A DNA stretch of 56,664 nucleotides from Aureobasidium sp. EXF-3400 (Eukaryota; Ascomycota; Dothideomycetes; Dothideales; Saccotheciaceae): contig SWBL01000333.1 in NCBI GenBank assembly GCA_024195585.1, forward strand, positions 1 to 56,664, in the 5' to 3' direction. The stretch's first letter is position 1. Every line of letters starts with the position of its first letter. The notes below the pieces were generated by a model. It was not told where the DNA came from. It saw only the letters and a list, made by a program, of their open reading frames with translations, and ran no database searches. Positions 10,931 to 20,541 of the stretch are shown here, piece by piece. The position numbers were made by a program, and so were the translations under genes.

Positions 10931-11010
10931 AGGTGCGAGGTGCAGTTCCTCTGCAGGACCCCATCAATCCTTACGCGCAAACGTAATTTATACTCAACTA
11001 AACTTCCAAT

Positions 11011-12052
11011 ATGTCGCCAGGAGACGCTGTTCGAATAGTAGAAGTCGGGCCGCGAGACGGATTGCAGAACATCAAAGATGTAGTACCGACTGCGACAAAA
11101 ATCGAACTCATCAACAGACTTGCTCAGACCGGGTTACGGACAATCGAGGCCACTTCGTTCGTGTCTCCCAAATGGGTACCTCAACTGTCAGATGCAAAGA
11201 CTGTGATGGAGAGCATGAAGTTATCAGTCGCAAAGGGCGAAATCTCATTTCCGGTGCTGGTCCCGAATAGCAAAGGTTTGGAAGCAGCACTAGCCCTCGA
11301 GGTCAAAGAGATCGGTATCTTTCTCTCGGCCACTGAAGGATTCAGCCGCAACAACATCAACTGCAGTGTGGAAGAATCGCTAGTCAGAGCTCAAGCTGTT
11401 ATTAAACGAGCCCGGGAACAGAATGTCCGCGTTAGAGGGTATGCTGGATCATGGCATGTCAGGGACATTGCTAACTTGTCAAAGATACTTGTCTTGCGTG
11501 GTTGATTGTCCATACGACGGTAGAACACCGCCGTCGGTAGTGCTAGAGATGGCAAAGAAGATGCTGGAGATGGGTTGCTTCGAGATCAGTCTCGGTGACA
11601 CAACAGGGACAGCAACACCGCAAGACATTCGTCGACTCCTTGAGGTCCTACTGAGGGAGATACCAGCCGTTAAACTTGCAGGACACTTCCATGATTCCTA
11701 TGGCCAAGCCATTGCTAATGTCAAGGAAGCCTATCGGTTGGGCATAAGAGCATTCGACAGCAGTGTAGGTGGCTTGGGAGGTTGCCCATATAGTCCTGGA
11801 GCAAAGGGCAATGTTGCTACTGAGGACCTCGTGCTTTGTTTTGAAAGCATGGGTATCGACACAGGAGTGAATCTGGCCAAACTTGCCAACATTGGCGACT
11901 GGATATGTCAACAGCTTCGTGTTTCGAATGGCAGCCAGGTCGGCCCGGCTCTCGTCGCAAGCAACAGATGGGCCGTGGAAGCCAAGAACACCCCCAAACA
12001 AACACCTGCTGTTCCATCAGAGTGGCGCCACCTATCGCATCTGATATACTGA
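11011..12052 (+). CDS. Hydroxymethylglutaryl-CoA lyase
   Basis: The enzyme cleaves HMG-CoA to acetoacetate and acetyl-CoA, the last step of leucine breakdown and a route to ketone bodies. Two exons fit: 11011-11438 and 11485-12052, with a 46-nt intron; the splice restores GYLSCVVDCPY. The product is 331 residues. Family marks are EVGPRDGLQN at the N-terminus, the metal-ligand HFHD, and the signature GGLGGCPY, whose Cys is the catalytic loop residue, followed by GAKGNVATEDLV. The protein starts directly at the catalytic domain: I see neither a mitochondrial presequence nor a C-terminal peroxisomal signal (it ends LIY). Its stop is only 24 bp from the stop of the convergent mannosyltransferase gene. 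Confidence 0.93.
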
Positions 12053-12076
12053 GTGTACGAGTCAATCAAACGGCAA

Positions 12077-13564
12077 TCAGGCAGTGTCTTTGAACAGAGC
12101 ATCCCAATGTTCGCTCAGACGACGACATAAATCCTTGCGATCGGACCACTCTCGGATCACATCGGCCAACTCACAACCATTTTGTACGATCAACTCCCAA
12201 ACTGTCTTCTCGAGGTCCAAACCGAACGTCTTCATCTGCTCGTCTCGAGAACCCCACAGGCGCAGAGGCTTTTGGTCGACAGTGCTGGTTAGATCGCCTT
12301 CATCAACCAGGTGTCCAGCATTCATCTTTGGAGTATTGGCATGTATGAATGCAGCTCTGGGTTTTATGGGCTTGTCTCTATCTTGCTGATTAAAGTCATC
12401 TGAGGGGCTGAACTGTATCATGGCACTGCCCTTGTCCTCAAATCCAGTGTTACGTTCGACTGACTCGACTCCTGTTTTGACGCGGTAGTATGAGCTGTTA
12501 AGCACCATCGCAGCAGCCATAAATGTTTCCTTGTCTCCTTGACCAAGCGCGCCTTGGCTGAGAAGTGGATAGTAGAAATCAGGTCCATAGATATTGTAAT
12601 AGTTCGCCAGCAACAGAGTTTTGAGATGTCTTCGCTTGTTGATGAGAAGTTGTCCTGCTTCAGAAGACGACTTGGGTAGATTTGGTGGCATTGTGCCAAT
12701 TTCAGAAACATCGTAGAAAGAAGGAGATTCTGTAGAGATCCAGAAGTCAGGCCAGATGACCAATCCCGTAGAGGTGTATGGTTCTGCTGCAAAGAGCTCT
12801 GTCTCGGGTCTCAGTAGGGGTATACTGTCACTGTCAAGATACAGTACATGCTCAAATGAGCTGAGCAACATGGCCAGTGATTTGAGTTGATAATGCGTTA
12901 CTTTGAAGCCTTGAATAAAGTCAGAGAGTATCAGACACTCTGCACCGAGCTTGGGTAGATAGTCTTTGCACAACTTGTCCTCATATTCGTATTCGTCGGC
13001 CACGAAGACTTGAATGGGTAGATCACTGCCACTGCGACGTAGCATGTGTATGCCGATGATTGCTGGGCCAAAGTACTCGCCTCCACCTACAATCACGATG
13101 CCAGTACCATTAAAGATCTGCTCGGCAGAATGATCGGGCCATGACTTTAGTGTTGAAACAAACTTGCTATGGGCGGTTTGTAACGCTGGGATAGAGTCCA
13201 GGGCCTGAAGTTGCTCTCTGTGTTGAGTTCGTGATGAGTGATCGTCAGCGGACACGGGCAGATTGGCTGCATTGAACATCAATTCAAGTTTCACCGCATC
13301 AGGCCGAGTGGATTTGTAGACTTCTGCCCAAACGGTCCATAATCCCTGCACAGATCTGATGGGTTGGGTGGTGTTTATCGCTTGTTGTTTTGGCGAAGGC
13401 AGGGGCGTTCTGTATGTTGAGAGACGATCGTTCAATGCTTTGTACGCGAGGTTCGATTGTGAGAATGACAGAACAGCGATACTGATCACCACGATGATGC
13501 CAACGAAGCGCAGAGCGAGTCGCAGAGTGATGCGCATGGTGAATATTGGCGTAACATGACCCAA
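12077..13564 (-). CDS. GT71 alpha-mannosyltransferase, Mnn2/Mnn5-like
   Basis: This is a Golgi type II glycosyltransferase that extends mannan or mannoprotein side chains; linkage and acceptor are not determinable. It has one exon and 495 residues. A cytoplasmic tail of about 18 residues is followed by a single membrane anchor (FVGIIVVISIAVLSF) and a Ser/Thr-rich stem. The catalytic domain begins near GIVIVGGGEYFGPA, and the metal/nucleotide-sugar DxD is in VLYLDSDSIPLLRP. The segment SSEAGQLLINKRRH and the YYPLLSQGALGQGDKETF block are typical of Mnn2-type enzymes. A second in-frame Met at codon 10 may be the real start. It is transcribed towards HMG-CoA lyase with almost no intergenic space. 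Confidence 0.85.
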   Translation of the reverse strand: MGHVTPIFTMRITLRLALRFVGIIVVISIAVLSFSQSNLAYKALNDRLSTYRTPLPSPKQQAINTTQPIRSVQGLWTVWAEVYKSTRPDAVKLELMFNAANLPVSADDHSSRTQHREQLQALDSIPALQTAHSKFVSTLKSWPDHSAEQIFNGTGIVIVGGGEYFGPAIIGIHMLRRSGSDLPIQVFVADEYEYEDKLCKDYLPKLGAECLILSDFIQGFKVTHYQLKSLAMLLSSFEHVLYLDSDSIPLLRPETELFAAEPYTSTGLVIWPDFWISTESPSFYDVSEIGTMPPNLPKSSSEAGQLLINKRRHLKTLLLANYYNIYGPDFYYPLLSQGALGQGDKETFMAAAMVLNSSYYRVKTGVESVERNTGFEDKGSAMIQFSPSDDFNQQDRDKPIKPRAAFIHANTPKMNAGHLVDEGDLTSTVDQKPLRLWGSRDEQMKTFGLDLEKTVWELIVQNGCELADVIREWSDRKDLCRRLSEHWDALFKDTA

Positions 13565-13776
13565 GTCGCTCGGTGTAACAACTCGCAGGCGCGACTGATG
13601 AAAGAATGGAAGTGATTTGTTTGGGGACGCGTCAATGGAGGCGCCACAATCGATTCGGGCTCAGGCAGGAATTACCGACTATACACTGCTTTAGCTTCAC
13701 GGAAGGCACGAGCGAGAGATGATTCAATCAATATTAAGACATTATTTCATTATTAAAATCTAAGCGGTGCGCACAC

Positions 13777-15144
13777 CTAAGAGCTGTTATAGATGGTCAA
13801 CGCATTAGTCGAGTTGCTGTAGGTAACACCGCACTCCTCCGAGAAGTTGGAGAATCTCTGGGTCTTCTCATCGATGAACTTCTGGAAAGCGTCTCTCGAA
13901 CAGCTCATGCCAGGGCCGTCCGTGCACTCCTGAAGGAGCTGGGGGTTCTTGTTGACCAGGACACGGTAGTATTCGCCAGTCTGGTTGGCGTTATCTTGGA
14001 AGCCGAAGCTGTCGCATTCCATACGCTCGATGGCGATATTTGTAAGGAAGGACATGAACTTGCTACTCTGCCAAACGCGCTGAGGGTTGATTCCATCAGT
14101 AGGCATTGTGGCGTTGATGTTATCGGAAGCAGAGTAGGCAGTGTTGTTGAAGAGGCCAAGAGCGACGAGAACGGTGGGAGGAAGTTCTCTGTGGGTGAAG
14201 GAAACGTAAATGTCCTGGCTGGCGTTCTGAGAAGTCAAGAGGTCGGTAGACGACTTGACCCAAGGATAGCCGATAGCTCCAGAGACTGGGTTACCGTAAC
14301 CAGTGTTGTGGTGGTACATGATATCGTTGGTGTACTCGAATTGGAGCCACTCGTTGGGACTGAACAGGTCCAAAGAGCAGAATGGAGAGTCGCCGCGGAT
14401 GACAGTCTCGTAGCCGCACAGCTGCTGCATGCCGTAGATGTCGGAAGCAGTCCAGTTGAAAGCAGGAACCTCTGAACGGAAACGAGAGATGATGGGAGCA
14501 GTGTACTTCTTCTGGTAGACCATGGACTGTTTGCTTCCTCTGCTTCCAGAGTAGGCAGGGCAGGCCTTGTAAGGAGTCAACGAGTCTGCGCCCGTCTTCT
14601 TGTATTCGCCGATCTGGACAATCTGTGTGCCATTCTCCTTAATAGCAAGACCCTCGACAAAGCTTTCGGCGCTGAGGACAGTGCGCTCAGCAGAGCTGGT
14701 CCAGACCTTCTTTGGTTGCTTGAAGTGCTGGTAGCGCTCGTAGACATCAACGCCCAGCTTCATGGCTTCCAGACTGCCAACCTTGGACAGCTTCTCAATG
14801 TCTTCATCTTCGATAGGGGATGTCCAGGTGGATAGGAAGGAAAGGGCGTGCGAACGGTCCCAGTTGACGGAGCTATTTCCCTGGCTTGCCTCGAGCTTCT
14901 TGACGAAAGGCTCGATGTAGGACTCGTAATCGAAGTCGTTGGCGTAGATGGCGGCGTGACGAACGAGGTAAGCAGCGCGAGTAACGTTGCAGCCTTGCGG
15001 CGGAGCAGGGTCGAAGTTGCTTGTGGGATCATGAGGTTCAAAGTAGGGTGCGATGCCTGACATGTGCTTCAGGGGATCGAATGTGTATTTGGCGGCTGTC
15101 AAGGCCGAGGCCGAGAGGAGGAGAGTTGCTGTGGCAGAGTGCAT
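13777..15144 (-). CDS. Secreted histidine phosphatase superfamily protein (acid phosphatase/phytase-like)
   Basis: The product has 455 residues in one exon, a short hydrophobic signal peptide (about 18 residues), many N-glycosylation sequons and several Cys, consistent with secretion. The fold is that of branch-2 histidine phosphatases, which hydrolyse phosphate esters including phytate. The N-terminal motif reads AYLVRHAAIYANDFD instead of the classical RHGxRxP. The C-terminal proton-donor motif reads SFTHRELPP instead of HD; a Glu there resembles the HAE of inositol polyphosphate phosphatases. Arg and His of the first motif remain, so activity is plausible but the substrate is uncertain. 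It is followed on the same strand, 543 bp upstream of its start, by the gamma-glutamyltranspeptidase gene. Confidence 0.85.
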   Translation of the reverse strand: MHSATATLLLSASALTAAKYTFDPLKHMSGIAPYFEPHDPTSNFDPAPPQGCNVTRAAYLVRHAAIYANDFDYESYIEPFVKKLEASQGNSSVNWDRSHALSFLSTWTSPIEDEDIEKLSKVGSLEAMKLGVDVYERYQHFKQPKKVWTSSAERTVLSAESFVEGLAIKENGTQIVQIGEYKKTGADSLTPYKACPAYSGSRGSKQSMVYQKKYTAPIISRFRSEVPAFNWTASDIYGMQQLCGYETVIRGDSPFCSLDLFSPNEWLQFEYTNDIMYHHNTGYGNPVSGAIGYPWVKSSTDLLTSQNASQDIYVSFTHRELPPTVLVALGLFNNTAYSASDNINATMPTDGINPQRVWQSSKFMSFLTNIAIERMECDSFGFQDNANQTGEYYRVLVNKNPQLLQECTDGPGMSCSRDAFQKFIDEKTQRFSNFSEECGVTYSNSTNALTIYNSS

Positions 15145-15687
15145 ACTGCTTGCTAGTCCGATGGCGCCTCTACTGAAGGGTCAATGTCGAGATAAAGGAT
15201 AAGATCAAGGGTCTGCGACTCTGCTGGAGACGACAGGGTCTATATAACTTATACCAGTCCGATCACCTACCTGCCACACGAAACCTGGATATGCCATTAC
15301 ATAGGCCATGACGCGTGAGATATACTTACTCGTACAGACTCATCAAAAGCTTCGCGCTCCAACCAACTTCCGTCCAAGATTTTGACGCCAAAACTCGCAA
15401 TGACGTCGTGCCTACCAACATCTTCATGCAGGAACTCACGGCTCCTCTTGCCGGCCACTCTAAACAGAGCTTGGCGATCATCCAGGAACAGCTCGTCGAG
15501 CCACAATCCTGTTTGTGGCTCATTAATTGCTTATACAACATGAAAACCCATCAGGTGGTTGGGTGTCTATGCTGACGATCCTTCTCTCAACACACTCTCC
15601 ACGATCGAAGGAGCCCTCTCTCCAAATTCTTCATCAAATTGTCATACAAGCTTGCAAAGACATACATATTCATGTACTCTATGAGAT
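15145..15687. other. Intergenic region, no gene seen
   Basis: This holds the promoter of the phosphatase gene and the 3' region of the gamma-glutamyltranspeptidase gene. A CTATATAAC TATA-like element (15240-15248) lies about 95 bp upstream of the phosphatase start. Overlapping short frames on both strands lack coding character. Confidence 0.55.
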
Positions 15688-17804
15688 TTATACAGCGTAT
15701 GCACCCGAGTTCAACTGGCGAGGCTCGCTAGCAACATCAAACGTGCCGTTGCCTAGCACTCGCAAACACTGTGCTGTGCTCTGCCCTGGAGCCACCCAAG
15801 TCACATTGTGACCCAAGCTCTTCATGTACGCCACCGTCTGGTTGTCATATGCATACTCAAAGCTCACATAATTGGGAGAAAGCTGGTCATGCAGACGCGG
15901 TGCTGCCAATGCTTCGGCCGCAGTCATGTTCTGGTCCAAAACATGCCACAATGTCTGCAACGTCGCCGTGATGATTCTACTGCCTCCTGCAGAGCCTGTG
16001 ACAAAGTAGAGGGAGCCGTCAGGGTTTTCTGCGATTGTGCAAGAAATCGACGACATTGGTCGCTTGCCAGGACGCACAAAATTGCTTTCTGAAGGATCGA
16101 GGCCGAAAGCATTCTTTGTGCCCGGAATTGAGAAGTCATTCATCTCGTTATTCATAATTACGCCAGTCGAAGGAACGATAAGTTGACTACCAAACAGAAG
16201 GTTGACTGTCGTGGTTAGCGAAATAGCCATGCCGGAGCTATCAGCGGTCACAACTTGTGAAGTTCCTGGCGTGTTTTTTATCTCGAGCCCGCGAGGATCG
16301 TAAGCGGATACGTTGAGAGTGTGCGTATCCGAGATGAGATGGCGAACATTTGCCGCTGTGGTTGCATTGAGTATCTCAGCTTGGTACTCATTCATACCCT
16401 CGACAAACAGAGGGTCTCCCATGGAAGCACGGAAGCCATATCCGAAGCGTGTTGCTTCGTCAAGGTGATGAGTGCTGAGGTTCAGGTATGCTTCTTCACC
16501 CATGGTATTATACCCTTCCAAGATCTTCATGATAGAAAGTACCACGCCGCCTGATGCTGGTGCGCTCACGCTCTTGAGCTTGTATCCTCTGTAGTCGATT
16601 TCGACAGGATCACGAATGGCTACAGTGTAGTTCTTCAAGTCCTCCATGGTCATTGTGCCATTAGCTGCTTGCAGTGTGTCGATCATGGCTTCAGCGATAG
16701 GGCCAGTGTAGAAAGCATCGGGTCCACGCTCTGCAATCGCTTCAAGAGTCGAAGCATAGCGCTGACGGGTAATTGTGTCGTTGAGTCGCAACAGAGTGCC
16801 ATTGGGTGCAAAATCGATGGCCCAATTCGGGTCATCAACAAGGAAATTGGTTGCCTGGCCTGCTGTGGCAGAGGCCATGTAGCGGACCAGATCGGCCGTG
16901 ACTGGGAAACCATAGCGAGCAGTCTTGATTGCGCCTTGCATGACCTCTTTCCAGGGGAGTTTGCCATACTTTTGGTGCAAGTGTGCCAATCCACGGACCT
17001 CTCCAGGAACTCCGCTACTCGAATGTTAGCGTCTGACGCTCGTTTGAGTTGTTCTCATCAGTCCAAGCATACCTTGCCAATCCTCCATAGATGCTCGCGT
17101 TGGTGTTGTTCTTATACATGTCTTGGAATGCGGCCGCAGGCGCTGTCTCTCGGAAGTCGATGAATTCGTACTCTCCATCGGAACCTCTGACCAGCATGAA
17201 GCCACCGCCGCCCACTCCACTGTGATACCTAAAGCGAAGGTACAATTAGCATGACTTCAAAGAGTTAGATAGGCAAGAACACCACGGATTTGCTAGGCGA
17301 GTGCTCAACTATGCGAGACGCCGTCCTGGACGGTGTTTCAATACGCCATGCGGACCTTGCGTACAGACAGAGACAAAGCGCCGCCACTAGTCGTGGTGTT
17401 TGTACCTTCGGATTAACATACATGCCAATCACCCCGACACAAAAGACTGTACCGACCATTGCATCAGCAGCTGTTCCTCCTCTTAGAAGCAGGTCGCGTC
17501 CAATGCCAGAACAGATTGTGCTTTCGGACGCAACAGCCCCATGCAGCTTGGTCATGTTAGAGCCATGATGTCCAGCGTGAGGAGCTTCTGGAACGGAAGA
17601 AAGTCCATGTGTGTATCCTTGTCTGAGGACCGTGGCACCGATGTCCGACACTCCAAGAGCGAGTAGACAAGTAAGGGTATCAACCCAGGGAGAAAACAAC
17701 ATAACGACGGTGCAGATAACGACTATACCAGAGAGCAGCCCACCAGACAGCAAAGAACGTGATAATGGAGAGGCGAGAAACACTCGCGTGCGATCACGGA
17801 GCAT
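15688..17804 (-). CDS. Gamma-glutamyltranspeptidase
   Basis: The enzyme transfers or hydrolyses the gamma-glutamyl group of glutathione at the cell surface or vacuole. Three exons fit: 17804-17422, 17228-17073 and 17014-15688, giving 621 residues; intron 1 is 193 nt, long for this genome, and intron 2 is 58 nt. An N-terminal hydrophobic segment (about residues 22-50) anchors the protein. Family marks are GGTAADA, the HSGVGGGGF substrate loop, FRETAP, and the autoprocessing site, where Thr in NTPGTSQVVTAD is the expected nucleophile of the small subunit. MSSISCT and GSAGGSRI follow in the small subunit. It is longer than the human enzyme (569) because of the N-terminal extension. The window shows no glutathione-related neighbour. 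Confidence 0.93.
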
Positions 17805-18498
17805 TTATACTTGAATGTAACCACCCTAGCTACTGAAGGGTGGGGCAGTCGGTGAGGGGTGCGATGTGCATGTACCTGCCTCGAATCGACAAAAGGTCTT
17901 GCATATCAATGAGAGCGTGGCTCAGCTACCTTTAAAGTTAACCATATTGAGGTGATCGGCGAGCCGGCGAGGTCGGCCACCTGATAAGATAGATACTGTT
18001 GATAACCTTCCTACGAGGGTTACCGGCCGATTAGAGCTTCCAAGTTTGGCGTACATACCCCACGTCTTCCTTTATCGGGCCACCTCTCTGTGCTTCAATC
18101 CTGTGAGTGCAGTCGAAGAGAGATAATGCTGTTGTAACAAATGGTCATGATGAGCATATGGGAGGCGTATTTGATCATTCGTTATTTACTTTTGGATGCT
18201 ATAAACTCTTTCTGGGACCCCGTATGCCACCGCCCATGCAGGATTAGTGCGATGCACGTTTTCTGGTTTCCTGCCACTTTGTTCTTGGCCTTGCCAGGTA
18301 TCGGGATGAGCCCGGGTCAACTGAATTGACTCAACTAGATGCATGTACAACAGACATGCAAGCACCGCATGACGCTTTAGTAGTTTGGAATGGCTGGTTG
18401 AAAGCCGATCCAGCGTGGGTCATTGATCACGGCGATCTGCGCATGTGCTTCAGCGTGGTCGATGATATTCGCTCTGCAAGGGCACTATAAAGCTTTTC
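17805..18498. other. Intergenic region, no gene seen
   Basis: This is the promoter of the gamma-glutamyltranspeptidase gene and the 3' flank of PRP39. A minor plus-strand frame (18141-18329) has no family resemblance. No RNA gene or repeat was recognised. Confidence 0.55.
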
Positions 18499-20541
18499 CT
18501 AAGCAGCCGATCCCTTAGCAGCAAGTTTTCCAGCTGTCACCACCGAGGCAGGGCCATTCACTAGCATGTCGAGTTCAAGATACTCTCTGGCTGCGAGTTT
18601 GCTCTGCTTCTCAGTCAGGTAGCCCATGTATCTCAGTGAAAGATCTTTGATAATATCAGCGCTCAGACGAGTCTTGTTTCGGATGGTGCTGTGAAGCGCC
18701 TTTACACGCTCTGCTTGTTCGGCTGCAGTCTCCAAAGTTGTTGGTTGGTCAATCTCGAAGCTGAGGTAGCCTGCCCAGAAGGATGGGCTATCAAGGAAGA
18801 GTTGCTGCTGACGCGACAGGATGTCACGTCCTTGAACTACGTCGCTCTTCGATTTCCAGGCCAAGCGAGCCATCTCAACAACGAGCGCACCCTTGTCGTC
18901 AGCCGAGCACTCAGCATCAGCGAGATATTGGTCATAGACTTGGACAGCAGCATCGTAACCAATCTGCCGACGTTGGAGATTGGCCAGGCGAGTGATGGCT
19001 TCGAGGTTTCCTGGCAAGGTGACAAGGATAGCCTCATAGATCGCAGCAGCAACAGATGGCCTGTTGCAGGCTTCCTCGAACAGAGCCCAGTGGAGACGAA
19101 TGGCAGGTCTGGCGATCGGGGTGTAGATGCAGCTGGCGCGCTGGAATACGTTACGGACTTCCTCCTCTTTGCCGTCCTGGTTGTACATCCAGCGGGCGTA
19201 TCTCTGCCAGAACTCGTCGTAGTGAGCACATGTAACGACACAACGCTCATACAGGAAGGCGATGCGGGTGTAGTCGGCCTCAGTCTCCTCAAAGTCAAGA
19301 TACTTTGACCAGTTCTCGAGTTGCGCTTCATCAAGTTCGGTCACATGGAAATATGGGCGCTTAATTTCTTGTTCGTAAGTCCAGCGCTTGGTCGTCTCGG
19401 TTTGAGTCTTGTGGAAGATTTCGAGGTGGTAGGTATCTAGGCGAGCACGCATTGCACGCTCCGCTTCGATCTGGCTCTTTCCCTTGAATTCAGGCTCGAG
19501 CTCAACGTTGAACTGACTGAGAAGATTTGTGGGTGCCAACTCGGTCAATGGGCGAGAAGCTGCCAATTGGCGGTACTTTTCGAAGTAGCGAGCATACTGA
19601 TGCATGGGGATGGTGATGATGCGGGTGAGGATGTCAAAGACCTTGTCCTGAGCCTCGAGTCGCTCCTCAAACTCGATATACTTGTCCCAGAAAGGGTGAG
19701 CTAGGAAATCTAGGCCGACACAGGTGGCTCCTCGTTCAAACAACCTAGGTCTGTTAGTCGATGCATGCCTCTAGAGGGGCAGGAAAGCAAAGGCAGAAGG
19801 GGGAGGGGAACCAAACAAGGCATATAGTCCTTTGAGCCTCCTGAGGCCGTCGGACGTGGTGGTCAACTTCGGAGCCACCAAACACCAGTGAGAGAAGGAT
19901 GTGATAAGGGTCGAGTTTGAACATGGGATGTGAGTCTGAACGCTGTGCGTGAGAAGAGTATGACATGGGGAGTCTCGATGGTTTCTCACCCGTCTTCGAC
20001 AAGCTGAATGTCTGTGGTACGAAGCGAGGGGTCCCAAAGTCGTGTAGATATGGTCTAGGTGAAGGTCATGCAGATATGAAGGGGGGAGCGCGAACTTACT
20101 CTCGAATGACGCTATCGTCGTGGGTTGTCTCGACCTTGAAACTACAGTAGTTGGCCCAGAGATCGACCGAGATGCCAATGCTGGCCACACCACGTTCGTA
20201 GACCTAGATTGAGAGTCAACAAAGCGTGCCGTCGTGGCCGGGGGTGTGTAGCTTACCATTTCAGCAGCTTCGGTGCCAGCAATGGCAAATTCCAGATCGG
20301 CGTACTTCTTCCAGTACCCAAAGAACAAGGGGAATTTGGCGAGGAAGCGGTCGTAGATGCTTCTGGCGGCTGTGATGGCTTGAGGGCTCGAGTTTCTGTT
20401 CAGACCACCTTCAAGGCCTTCTACTGCGCGAACCAACTTCTCCCAGTTCTCAAACTCGTCTGGGCTGACCTGGACATCGGCTTCGAGCTTTCTGATTTCG
20501 ACCAGCTCCTCGTCGCCTGTCCCATAGCCATAGTCGGTCAT
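18499..20541 (-). CDS. PRP39: U1 snRNP pre-mRNA-processing factor Prp39
   Basis: This is a HAT-repeat scaffold of the U1 snRNP that helps commit pre-mRNA to splicing. Exons 20541-20257, 20203-20100 and 19744-18499 give 544 residues. Splicing restores VYERGVASIG and then REELFERGAT-type HAT boundaries (VIRE joined to LFERGA). HAT repeats run through the whole protein, with repeated aromatic W/Y positions such as FWDKYIEFEER, NWSKYLDFEE, FWQRYARWM and LHWALFEEACN. Intron 1 is 53 nt but intron 2 is 355 nt, several times the local norm, and contains a splice-competent 65-nt segment described separately. It is somewhat shorter than yeast (629) and human (669) relatives. Confidence 0.92.
19990..20054 (-). 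other. Candidate cassette (poison) exon inside PRP39 intron 2
   Basis: Within the 355-nt intron, a 65-nt stretch is bounded by an acceptor (CACCTAG, ending 20055) and a consensus donor (GTGAGA, from 19989). It reads openly in the PRP39 frame. Being 65 nt it shifts frame, and the next exon then reads into a TAG after 11 further codons. Use of the exon is not demonstrated by sequence alone. Confidence 0.4.
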
